Assembly (NCBI GenBank): GCA_020848665.1
Contig: JADLHR010000413.1
Location: 1-12,272, forward strand
DNA length: 12,272 nucleotides
Direction: 5' to 3'
Source: Anaerolineae bacterium
Lineage (GTDB): Bacteria; Chloroflexota; Anaerolineae; Aggregatilineales; Aggregatilineaceae
Position 1 is the first letter of the stretch. Each line of letters opens with the position of its first letter. Under the pieces are notes generated by a model. The model had not been told where the DNA came from, made no database searches, and was given only the letters and a program-made list of their open reading frames with translations. Position numbers and translations under genes: made by a program. Below are positions 5,210 through 11,685 of this stretch, piece by piece.

Positions 5210-6986
5210 TCCCGCTTCCCTCTTCTTTGAGTGTTGGATTCTCGGTGCGCTGCTGGGCGGGCGACGGGTGCTGGCGCAGCCGCTCCAGCTCGACCGCAAA
5301 GATACGCCGCAGCACCGCGATCGCGGTCGCGTAGGTCGGCTCCGCTCCCAGATAGCTCAGGCGGCCCGCGCCAAGATTGCGCCCCTTGCTCATCGGCGTG
5401 TCGCTTGCGTAGTGCAGAAAGCCCACGTCGAACGGTGCGATATAGAGGTTGACGATCTCGTTAACCGGGTGACGCTGGGCGCGGATCATCTCGTAAATCG
5501 CAGACAGGTACGGCCCGGCTTCCATCTCGACAATGGTGTACCCCTCGCGGTAGAACACGTCCATGTAGCGCGCGTTTTGCAGAAACGTCCCGCGCACGCT
5601 GACGCCCTTCTGGTTGTCGAGCACACTGCTCTGCGTCAGGTACGGCAGAATGTCGGACGCGCTGAAGCAGTTGCCGAACAGGTACGAATTCTCACTGTGC
5701 TCGTCGTAGATCACGTTCGCCAGCACTACATCGCCAATCCGCGCGTTCAGCGTCGCCGCCTTGCCGATGACGTAGATGCCCTGCATCTGCGTCACGTACT
5801 GGCTGATCTTCGCCATGACGTGATAGGCCGCCATGCCGAGCGGGTAGTCGATGTTGATGATCACCGCGTCGCTCTCGCGCAAGCGGCGCATCTCGCCCTC
5901 GGTGCAACATAGCAGGCGCGGGTCGATTGTGTCCACGTCGAGCTTGTTCAACTCGATGACCTGCGCCTCGATATCGAACCCATGCTCGCTGGCAACGCGC
6001 TGGATTCCCCGCGTGCGCTCGGTCTCGATCCGGCGCGCGTCGATGTCCGGCTGGCTGGCGTAGCGCCGCAGCGCATAGTACAGGAAGTTGTTTTTGTTGT
6101 TCAGCTCGTCGCGCAGGCGAACATAATCATATTCTGCGGTCAGCGCAGGATCGTTCGCCTTGCGCACGTAGTCGAAAATAGCGTCTTCTTCGCCCAGCGC
6201 GAATCCGCTGAGCAGGTTCGGGATGGCATGAATATTGCTCGACACAAAATAAGCGGGCCGGTTTTCGACTGTCACCGGCTCGACCTTCTGGCGGACGTTC
6301 AGCCACCAGGCCGAGGTCGCGCGCTGGTAGTTGACGAAAGTTCCGGCCAACAGGCGGACCGAGAACTTCTTCGGCCCGTGCGCGATCTTCTGAAGCGTGG
6401 GCACCATACCCGGCCCCCACGCTTCTTCGAGGCGGCTCAGTTCGTCCGGCGTGACATTCAACAGCCGCGCCAGCTCGGCGGTGCGCGCCAGCGTGCGATC
6501 CGCGCCGTAGGCCGCCAGAACTGCCTGCGCGCTGCTCGATTGCAGAATCGGGTAGAGCTTGTTCCATTCGATCTGGTAGGCGACCAGAATCGGGATCAGG
6601 TCATCGATGTCGGACTGGCTGGCGATATACGCCGCGAGCGTGTCCTTGCCGTCGTACGCCATGCGGCGGCGGCGCCCTGGCGCGGTGACATGCTCCCACT
6701 GATCCACGTCAGCATAGCCATAGTCGTGAAACACACGATCGGTCTGGCCCATAACGACCATCTCAACATCGGCGACACATGCCGGCAGGCGCATCACCGT
6801 GTAGAACAGCGCCGAGGCGTCCAGCCCCGGCTGCCGCGCGTTGACGTGCAGCGAGGAGTTCATCGCCACGTGCGCCTCGATCAGCGCATCAAGCTGCACA
6901 GCGCGCGTCGAGCGCAGCAGGGAATAGATCGTCCGCAGATATAGCTCGATTTCTTCACTGCCGGTTTTGGGTACGGTGCGATCCAT
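5139..6986 (-). CDS. DUF6909-like protein with nucleoside phosphorylase-like C-terminal motifs
   Basis: The product is 615 residues. ATG 6986 is preceded by GAGGAAG at 7 bases, so it is preferred over the start at 7010. The first part (1-330) is mainly helical, with no membrane segment or signal peptide. From about 340 an alpha/beta part begins: DAVIINIDYPLGMAAYHVM (373-391), then YVIGKAATLNARIGDVVLAN (405-424), resembling the glycine-rich strand-turn and the GDVV motif of purine nucleosidase/phosphorylase folds. VEMEAGPYLSAI (486-497) resembles their M-E ribose-contact motif. The tail (577-615) is polar and low in complexity. I associate the overall sequence, from memory, with the uncharacterised family DUF6909. 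A role in nucleotide or nucleoside handling is inference from motifs. The 3' end overlaps the nitroreductase gene by 71 bases in another frame. Confidence 0.88.
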   Translation of the reverse strand: MDRTVPKTGSEEIELYLRTIYSLLRSTRAVQLDALIEAHVAMNSSLHVNARQPGLDASALFYTVMRLPACVADVEMVVMGQTDRVFHDYGYADVDQWEHVTAPGRRRRMAYDGKDTLAAYIASQSDIDDLIPILVAYQIEWNKLYPILQSSSAQAVLAAYGADRTLARTAELARLLNVTPDELSRLEEAWGPGMVPTLQKIAHGPKKFSVRLLAGTFVNYQRATSAWWLNVRQKVEPVTVENRPAYFVSSNIHAIPNLLSGFALGEEDAIFDYVRKANDPALTAEYDYVRLRDELNNKNNFLYYALRRYASQPDIDARRIETERTRGIQRVASEHGFDIEAQVIELNKLDVDTIDPRLLCCTEGEMRRLRESDAVIINIDYPLGMAAYHVMAKISQYVTQMQGIYVIGKAATLNARIGDVVLANVIYDEHSENSYLFGNCFSASDILPYLTQSSVLDNQKGVSVRGTFLQNARYMDVFYREGYTIVEMEAGPYLSAIYEMIRAQRHPVNEIVNLYIAPFDVGFLHYASDTPMSKGRNLGAGRLSYLGAEPTYATAIAVLRRIFAVELERLRQHPSPAQQRTENPTLKEEGSGNGSLPGDSDQPVSAPVHGSPGQT

Positions 6987-7161
6987 GGCGTAACTTCCTC
7001 GCTGTCTCAAAGGCTCGGTCCATCGTCAACAACCATGACTACGCGAATTCCTGCGCTCAAACTTTCTGGGTTCTGCCACCTGCCAGCCGCAGCTTCAGGC
7101 AGATTGTTCCAGGCGAGCGCGATACCTGGCGCAATGCTTCGGTGCGCGGCTGATCTTCCCA

Positions 7162-7188
7162 TTGTGAGTGCACAAGATATAACACAAT
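7162..7188. promoter_or_regulatory. Candidate operator: inverted repeat plus third half-site
   Basis: TTGTG (7162-7166) and CACAA (7171-7175) form a perfect 5-4-5 inverted repeat. CACAAT (7183-7188) repeats the right arm 12 bases further on. It lies in the divergent intergenic region, overlapping the most AT-rich stretch there (GATATAAC). No regulator is identified. Confidence 0.35.
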
Positions 7189-7238
7189 CGCGCCCGAAAA
7201 ACGAAGGCAGCGCAGCCCCGGCCCCGCGCGACTCTCAC

Positions 7239-7267
7239 TTGCATTCCACGCGGCGGATGATCATACT
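7239..7267 (+). promoter_or_regulatory. Possible promoter of the deacetylase gene
   Basis: TTGCAT (7239-7244) and CATACT (7262-7267) are 17 bases apart and match consensus at 3/6 and 4/6. The predicted leader of about 60 bases would include the six-codon frame at 7317-7337. Confidence 0.3.
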
Positions 7268-7316
7268 AGGATCGGGCAAACTGAAGCGCCCGGCCTTCAC
7301 ACAGCGAGCGGACAGC

Positions 7317-7337
7317 ATGGAACAGTTAACGGCATGA
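7317..7337 (+). other. Six-codon open frame overlapping the deacetylase start (ATGA)
   Basis: ATG GAA CAG TTA ACG GCA TGA encodes MEQLTA and stops on the ATGA that also holds the deacetylase start (7334). The sequence around its ATG is nearly repeated at the deacetylase ATG (CATGGAACAGTTAACGG against CATGAAACAGTTAATCG). It could be a leader cistron that couples translation, or a chance result of a small duplication. The ribosome binding site before it (GAGCGGA) is weak. Confidence 0.3.
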
Positions 7338-8188
7338 AACAGTTAATCGTCAACGCGGACGACTTTGGACGCGCCCCCGGCGTCAACCGGGGCATTATCG
7401 AAGCGCACCGCAAGGGCATCGTGACCTCGACCACCGTCATGATCAACCTGCCGGACGCCGCGCCGGGCCTGGACCTGGCGCGAACCGAAGCGCCCAATCT
7501 GGGGATCGGCCTGCACATCACCCTGACCAGCGGCAAGCCGGCGCTGCCTGCCGCCCAGGTGCGGTCGCTGATCAATGAGCGCGGCGAGTTCTACGGCATC
7601 GGCGAGTGGGCCGCCGCGCTGGAACAGTTTGACGCGCAGGAGCTACGGGCCGAGATCGAAGCGCAGTTCGACGCCTTCACGCGCCTCGCCGGGCGCACGC
7701 CCGATCACCTCGATTCGCATCATCACGCCGCGTATCTGCACCCGGCGGCGCTGCGCGCCACGCTCGATCTCGCTGTCGCGCACGGTCTGCCGATCCGCGC
7801 GCCACAGCTTGACCAGCCGGACGAAGTGATCGTGCCGTTCATGACCGGGATGCTGCGCGGACTCCAGCCAGAGCGCGCCCCTTCCCTGCTGGCGTCGCTG
7901 CGCGCCGCGCTCGACGCCGGACCGCGCCCGCGCTGGCCCGACGCGCTCGAGCTGGGGTACTCGACCGAGCGGCCTACCCTCGCGGCGCTGCTGGTCATTC
8001 TGACCACACTGCCCGACGAGGGTGTCACCGAGCTGCTGTGCCATCCTGGTTATGTGGACGACGCGCTGCGCACCAGTAGGCTCGTCGAGCAGCGCGAAGA
8101 CGAGTTGCTGCATCTGACCCACGCCGCGACCCGCGAGTGCGTCCAGTCGGAAGGGATTCGCCTGCTGACTTTCGCCGCGCTGAGTTGA
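7334..8188 (+). CDS. ChbG/YdjC-family carbohydrate deacetylase
   Basis: The product is 284 residues, normal for the family. These metal-dependent enzymes remove acetyl groups from N-acetylated sugars such as chitobiose. The motifs are present in order: NADDFG (7-12, the metal- and base-contributing aspartates D9/D10), GLHITL (59-64, H61), LDSHHHAAYLHP (126-137, metal-binding histidines), and ELLCHPGY (233-240). The conserved REDEL stretch (254-258) follows, with the closing strand GIRLLTF. There is no signal peptide, so it is cytoplasmic. ATG 7334 fits the usual family start MKQLIVNADD. No other chitin or amino-sugar genes are in view, so the substrate cannot be narrowed. It is followed after 38 bases by the 2H-like gene on the same strand. 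Confidence 0.93.
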   Translation: MKQLIVNADDFGRAPGVNRGIIEAHRKGIVTSTTVMINLPDAAPGLDLARTEAPNLGIGLHITLTSGKPALPAAQVRSLINERGEFYGIGEWAAALEQFDAQELRAEIEAQFDAFTRLAGRTPDHLDSHHHAAYLHPAALRATLDLAVAHGLPIRAPQLDQPDEVIVPFMTGMLRGLQPERAPSLLASLRAALDAGPRPRWPDALELGYSTERPTLAALLVILTTLPDEGVTELLCHPGYVDDALRTSRLVEQREDELLHLTHAATRECVQSEGIRLLTFAALS

Positions 8189-8226
8189 TCCAGCGCACGG
8201 CGCTGAACGGAGAGATTGCGATCGCG

Positions 8227-9021
8227 ATGAACATTCCGGCCCGCTATCCGCCCGACGACTCCGGGCGCAGCCTGCCCCGCAAGGATGACTACGGCGATGA
8301 GGTGCGCGACGAGGACATCGTTTACGAGCCATTGGACGACGCGCCCTGGGTGGACGAGGAAGATGCCAACGCGATCCAGGTGACCGAGGACGAGGTCGTT
8401 CCGGCCAGCGTGCCGGCCGCGCCCGCTCCCCCCGCGACTATTGCTCCGCCGGGCGATGATGCGCCCGCGCTTCCGGCAACGGGCGCGCCCTCCGCGCCCT
8501 GCCTCTATCGCATCGTCATCCCGCTGTCCGAAGACCTGCGCACAGCAATTGTGGCGGCGCGGGGTGAGCACGCGCTCGAAGACGGCGCTCTCACCGCGCT
8601 GGCGTTGATCGCGCCGTTTCGCAGCGACGATCCCGGCGCGCTGGAGGACGCGCTGCGCACCTGGGCCGCCGAGCGCCTGCCCTTTGAGCTGACGCTGAGC
8701 GAGGTCGCCGCCGAGGTCATCGGCGCGCGGCGCTACGTCGCCGGGTGGGCGCTGGCGCCTGCGGGGCGCATCGCCGCCGCGCAGCAGACGTTAGCCCGCG
8801 CCCTGCGCGATCTGATCGAGCCGTGCGATGAGCCGCCCGACGCATTCGAGCCACGTATTGTGGTCGCGGACGCGGTCCCACCGCCGGTTTTCCCACACCT
8901 GATCGCGGATTTGCAGCGCGATTTCGAGCCGCGCGCCTGGACGGTGACGAGCGTCGTGCTCGAAGAAGCAGCGCCCGGCCCGCGTGTGCCGCGCTGGACG
9001 CCGCGCCTCGCCCTGCCCTGA
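8227..9021 (+). CDS. Hypothetical protein with a degenerate 2H phosphoesterase (2'-5' RNA ligase-like) domain
   Basis: The product is 264 residues. Residues 1-90 are acidic and then proline/alanine-rich and probably disordered. The ordered part (91-264) follows the plan of the 2H fold: YRIVIPLSEDLRTAIV (94-109), a strand where family members have P-H-x-T-L (GALTALALIAPFR, 120-132), a helix (PGALEDALRTWAAE), then FEPRIVVADAVPP (207-219) where they have the second H-x-T. The final strand is RAWTVTSVVLEEA (236-248). Both histidine positions appear to be replaced (A/L and R210), so hydrolytic activity is unlikely. This family call is inference from pattern. ATG 8227 has GGAGAG about 13 bases upstream and lies 38 bases after the deacetylase stop, suggesting one transcript. 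Its end converges with the MltG gene, 11 bases away, with no terminator between. Confidence 0.75.
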   Translation: MNIPARYPPDDSGRSLPRKDDYGDEVRDEDIVYEPLDDAPWVDEEDANAIQVTEDEVVPASVPAAPAPPATIAPPGDDAPALPATGAPSAPCLYRIVIPLSEDLRTAIVAARGEHALEDGALTALALIAPFRSDDPGALEDALRTWAAERLPFELTLSEVAAEVIGARRYVAGWALAPAGRIAAAQQTLARALRDLIEPCDEPPDAFEPRIVVADAVPPPVFPHLIADLQRDFEPRAWTVTSVVLEEAAPGPRVPRWTPRLALP

Positions 9022-9032
9022 GATGCGCTCGC

Positions 9033-10511
9033 TTATTCGCAGCGGATATTCGCCAGGTGCTCCTCGTAGGTGCGCGCGAACATCGCGCCGCGCCCGCAGC
9101 CCCCGGCCATGTAGTAGTAATCCGTCTCTGGCGCGTAGACCGTACCGAGGATAGCATTGATGTCCGGGCTGTTGATCGGCGCAGGCGGCAGGCCGGGTCG
9201 CGTGTAGGTGTTGTACGGCGACTCAACTTCCATGTTGGAGCCGGTCACGCGCGGCCACCAGTTGCCCGGCCCGCCAAGCGCGTAGGAAACCGGCACAGTT
9301 GAGGCCAGCCGGTTGCCGTCGCGCAGGCGGTTGAAGAAGATGCTGGCAACCAGCTTCTGCGTTTCGGGCGTGCGAGACTCGCGTTGGACAATTGAAGCGA
9401 TGATCAGCGCCTGGTAGAAGGAGATGCCCTTCGCGGCAGCGTCAGCGCGCACACCTGGCCCGACGTTGGCCGCGAAGGCGCTCAGCAGCATATCGCGGAA
9501 CGCCTCGGCGGTCGTGTCGTTCTGCGCGGTATAGGCGCCCGGATAGAGGAATCCTTCGAGCGAAGTGCCTGGCGGGCGCTCCTGCGTAAAATCGAACGGC
9601 GCCTGCACGCCCGGCCCGACCGCCGCCAGGAAGTCCGCCCCGGTGAACAGCGTCGATGACGCGTCCACCGCCGCCGCGACCTGTTCCAACCGCCAGCCCG
9701 CCGGGATGACGATCGTGCACGGGCAGTTGGGCGTGCGCGGGCCGCGCACCCCGGTAACGCCCGCTGCCGCCGCCGGGACTGAAGGCGGCGCGTTCTCCGC
9801 TGCACCGGGCGGCAGATAGAGCAACTGGCCTACGCTCAGATAGCGGCTGGTCAGGCAGTTAGCCGCGATCAGATCATCAACCGTGACCGTATTCTCCGTG
9901 CCCAGCGCGAACGCGAACAGCGTATCGTCCTGCTGGACAGTGTAGGCTTCCCACTCTTCCGGCGGCGCGCACGCGACAGGCGCGCCTGCCCCGTCAGCGG
10001 ATGACTCCGGCGTCTGGGCGACCGGATCAACAGGCTGGCTGGTTCGCGCCCCGGCGCGTGGAGTCGGCGTCGGTGGAGGCGTCGCGGCGGCTGCGACCGC
10101 CGGGGCGCCGGTCGGCGTGTGTGCCTGCGCTCCAGCCGGCGTTGTAGCCAACGTCGCGGGCAGGATGACAGTGACCGTCGAGGCTGGAGCGTCCGTCCCG
10201 GTGGGAGCCAGCGTCGAAGACGGCGTCTCGGTTGGCGGCGGGCTGGATGTCGGGGACGCGGTCGCGCCAGGTGTGACGCTCGGCAGCGGAGCGAGGGCCA
10301 GCGCCGCACGCGTTGGCTTAACGGCGGCGGCTGTCGGCAGCCGATCAGGTGCGCCGCGATCGGCATTGGGATCAGCGTCCGGGGCGGTTCCGAAAACCAG
10401 TATCGCCGCCAGCACCCACGCCAGCACGCCGCCCGCCAGAATCGCGCCCGGCAGCAGCCAGACCCGCCGGCCAGCCGGGTTGCGCGTCGAGGAAGGATCA
10501 GCCGGGTTCAT
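9033..10511 (-). CDS. mltG: Endolytic transglycosylase MltG with a LysM domain
   Basis: The product is 492 residues. MltG cleaves nascent peptidoglycan strands at the outer face of the membrane. A short positive N-terminus leads to one membrane helix (18-40). A proline/threonine/alanine-rich spacer (43-182) and a LysM peptidoglycan-binding domain (about 188-234, AYTVQQDDTLFAFA through SVGQLLYLPPG) follow. The YceG/MltG domain (264-492) has LEGFLYPGAY (318-327), IIASIVQRES (370-379) with E378 in the conserved catalytic glutamate position, and VASIFFNRLRDGNRL (388-402). It ends with the substrate-cleft strand SPYNTYTRPGLPPAPI (431-446). The Q before R in the catalytic helix replaces the E of E. 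coli; I read E378 as the retained key residue. There is no clear ribosome binding site; a strong -10 lies 10 bases before the ATG. It is preceded by the SufR-like gene's terminator. Confidence 0.93.
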   Translation of the reverse strand: MNPADPSSTRNPAGRRVWLLPGAILAGGVLAWVLAAILVFGTAPDADPNADRGAPDRLPTAAAVKPTRAALALAPLPSVTPGATASPTSSPPPTETPSSTLAPTGTDAPASTVTVILPATLATTPAGAQAHTPTGAPAVAAAATPPPTPTPRAGARTSQPVDPVAQTPESSADGAGAPVACAPPEEWEAYTVQQDDTLFAFALGTENTVTVDDLIAANCLTSRYLSVGQLLYLPPGAAENAPPSVPAAAAGVTGVRGPRTPNCPCTIVIPAGWRLEQVAAAVDASSTLFTGADFLAAVGPGVQAPFDFTQERPPGTSLEGFLYPGAYTAQNDTTAEAFRDMLLSAFAANVGPGVRADAAAKGISFYQALIIASIVQRESRTPETQKLVASIFFNRLRDGNRLASTVPVSYALGGPGNWWPRVTGSNMEVESPYNTYTRPGLPPAPINSPDINAILGTVYAPETDYYYMAGGCGRGAMFARTYEEHLANIRCE

Positions 10512-10521
10512 CTCGCCGCCG

Positions 10522-10549
10522 ATTCTACCGCCGGGCCGCGATCCGGCAA
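10522..10549 (-). promoter_or_regulatory. Promoter of mltG
   Basis: On the - strand, TTGCCG (10544-10549, 4/6) and TAGAAT (10522-10527, 5/6) are 16 bases apart. The -10 ends 10 bases before the ATG at 10511, so transcription would start about 4 bases before the gene and the mRNA would be nearly leaderless. Confidence 0.55.
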
Positions 10550-10576
10550 CTTCCAGCGGGCCGCACGGGGCGCAAG

Positions 10577-10608
10577 AAAAAACCCTGCCGGGTGCGGCAG
10601 AGTCTTTT
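10577..10608 (-). terminator. Rho-independent terminator after the SufR-like regulator
   Basis: CTGCCG (10585-10590) pairs with CGGCAG (10595-10600) around GGTG. Six A residues (10577-10582) provide the T-run on the - strand. A short TCTTTT on the + side makes it partly bidirectional. It lies about 30 bases past the regulator's stop, separating it from mltG. Confidence 0.8.
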
Positions 10609-10636
10609 CAGCGAGATCAGAGCGAACAGGGGGCCG

Positions 10637-11293
10637 CTAGCCCTTCTTGGTAGGCGGCTTGCCGTTCTTGATCAGGTATGCGCAGTTTCCGCCGTCTTCC
10701 AGGCGCCACTTGATGCGGCGCGGGCGCACACCGAGCAGGTTAGTGAGCAAACGCTCGTCCATCTTGCACAGTTCAGGGTTGGAGCACGTCACCTGCTCGT
10801 AGGGGCAGTTCATGATCGACAACACGTGTCCATTGTCGGCTGGCTGCGCTGTGACGGCGTACCCGGCAGTGTTCAGGAAGGCAACCACATGCTCAAGGCG
10901 CACATCAAACGGCGCGTCGGGGATGGTCACCCCCTGGGTCATCGCGTCGGCCACGCCTTCGAGAATCTCGCTGACCTGCCCTGGTGTCAGCGTCGCCTTA
11001 AGCTGCTGCAACAGGCCCGTCGCCAGCCCCTGATAGTTGTTGGGGAACAGGTCCGCCGCGCGCTCGGTCAGCGCATAGACATACTGCGGGCGGCCCGGCG
11101 CGCTCCGCCGGCGGACAGCTGGCGCCGCTACCAATCCATCGCCCCGCAGAATCTCAAGGTGATGGCGCACCGTCACGGCGGTGATTTTGCCGATGCGGTC
11201 AGACAGCGCCTCGACGATCTCGTCGATGGTCGCTTCCTTGTGCTCTTTCAGAATTTCGAGAATATGCCGTCGTGTCTGCTGCATAGCTCTCAT
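10637..11293 (-). CDS. SufR/COG2345-like winged-helix regulator with Fe-S cysteines
   Basis: The product is 218 residues from ATG 11293. This start has GAGACGGA upstream; alternatives are GTG 11305 and ATG 11284. Residues 5-75 form a winged helix: TRRHILEILKEHKEATIDEI, recognition helix AVTVRHHLEIL, and the wing SAPGRPQYVYALTE. A helical linker and a C-terminal sensor follow, carrying C163, C170, C176 and C204 in NCPYEQVTCSNPELC and GGNCAYLI. In this family such cysteines hold an Fe-S cluster, and SufR members control Fe-S assembly genes. No suf/isc genes are in the window, so the target is unknown; self-regulation is suggested by inverted repeats over its own promoter. It is close to SufR in layout, but its cysteine spacing (X6, X5, X27) differs from what I recall for cyanobacterial SufR. 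Confidence 0.88.
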   Translation of the reverse strand: MRAMQQTRRHILEILKEHKEATIDEIVEALSDRIGKITAVTVRHHLEILRGDGLVAAPAVRRRSAPGRPQYVYALTERAADLFPNNYQGLATGLLQQLKATLTPGQVSEILEGVADAMTQGVTIPDAPFDVRLEHVVAFLNTAGYAVTAQPADNGHVLSIMNCPYEQVTCSNPELCKMDERLLTNLLGVRPRRIKWRLEDGGNCAYLIKNGKPPTKKG

Positions 11294-11359
11294 GATCCGT
11301 CTCACGTGCGCGTTAGCGACTGATTTACGATATTGGGATGTTGTTTATAAATTTTAAGA

Positions 11360-11389
11360 ATCTTATCATGGCATTTTATAAGCTGTCAA
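11360..11389 (-). promoter_or_regulatory. Sigma-70-like promoter of the SufR-like regulator, with overlapping inverted repeat
   Basis: On the - strand, TTGACA (11384-11389, perfect) and TAAGAT (11360-11365, 5/6) are 18 bases apart, giving a leader of about 60 bases. The spacer contains an inverted repeat, CTTAT-11-ATAAG (11362-11382), that overlaps the -10. This is a suitable place for a repressor to block the promoter. Confidence 0.65.
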
Positions 11390-11504
11390 ATGACACCCGG
11401 CAGAGCGTGCAGTGTCGAATAGCACACGCGCCGGATCGCCCCGCAGCGCTGCTTCAGGTGAAACCCAGTTCAGTATGGCACACCCGCTACCACTCGGACA
11501 GTGA

Positions 11505-11519
11505 CAAACACTCTGTTTG
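11505..11519. promoter_or_regulatory. Perfect palindrome CAAACA-CTC-TGTTTG
   Basis: The two 6-base arms are perfect and separated by 3 bases. The element is about 120 bases upstream of the SufR-like promoter and 86 bases upstream of the + strand promoter's -35. It is a candidate binding site for a dimeric regulator, loosely reminiscent of the CAAC...GTTG core described for cyanobacterial SufR. Confidence 0.35.
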
Positions 11520-11604
11520 CCCATGACATTATGCAGATAATTCTTATTCTTATCACATCGGTGTACGTCACAGCGCGTTCCCTGGCTGGAGTCGTCACGC
11601 GCGT

Positions 11605-11633
11605 TTGAAAGCTAGGCCCGAGTTGGCTACACT
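11605..11633 (+). promoter_or_regulatory. Promoter of the membrane-anchored hypothetical gene
   Basis: TTGAAA (11605-11610, 4/6) and TACACT (11628-11633, 4/6) are 17 bases apart. The leader of about 46 bases contains a small perfect hairpin, CCGCCC-6-GGGCGG (11644-11661), before the ribosome binding site. Confidence 0.55.
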
Positions 11634-11685
11634 TAAGGGGTCTCCGCCCTCGGATGGGCGGCTGCTATTATTAAGGAGTCCGCGC

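Larger units (their letters stand above)
6987..7333. other. Divergent intergenic region
   Basis: This 347-base region separates the - strand DUF6909-like gene from the + strand deacetylase gene and must carry promoters for both. It contains an inverted repeat TTGTG-4-CACAA (7162-7175) with a further CACAAT half-site at 7183-7188, next to a locally AT-rich GATATAACA stretch. A weak + strand promoter lies at 7239-7267, and a six-codon open frame ends on the deacetylase start. An open frame spanning 7035-7337 shows no protein-like pattern and I do not call it a gene. Confidence 0.6.
11294..11685. other. AT-rich divergent control region
   Basis: This 392-base region lies between the SufR-like gene (-) and the membrane-anchored hypothetical gene (+). 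It holds a strong promoter in each direction and several operator-like inverted repeats (11362-11382, 11505-11519, 11536-11554). An 8-mer TCTTATCA occurs twice (11361-11368 and 11548-11555). The stretch 11323-11390 is markedly richer in A and T than the genes around it. I see no coding region in it. Confidence 0.6.

Noticed and set aside
5210..5299. Longer start for the nitroreductase
   Set aside because: The 30 extra residues lie inside the upstream gene, have no nitroreductase character, and the ribosome binding site supports 5209.
5982..6944. 320-residue open frame on the + strand
   Set aside because: It is antisense to the DUF6909-like gene, has no domain-like pattern, and arises from the high GC third positions of the true gene.
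7035..7337. 100-residue open frame upstream of the deacetylase
   Set aside because: It lacks a ribosome binding site and protein-like pattern, and covers the promoter and operator-like sequences. Only its last six codons are of interest.
10349..11323. 324-residue open frame on the + strand
   Set aside because: It is antisense to the SufR-like gene and runs through its terminator; the composition is arginine-rich and low in hydrophobic pattern.
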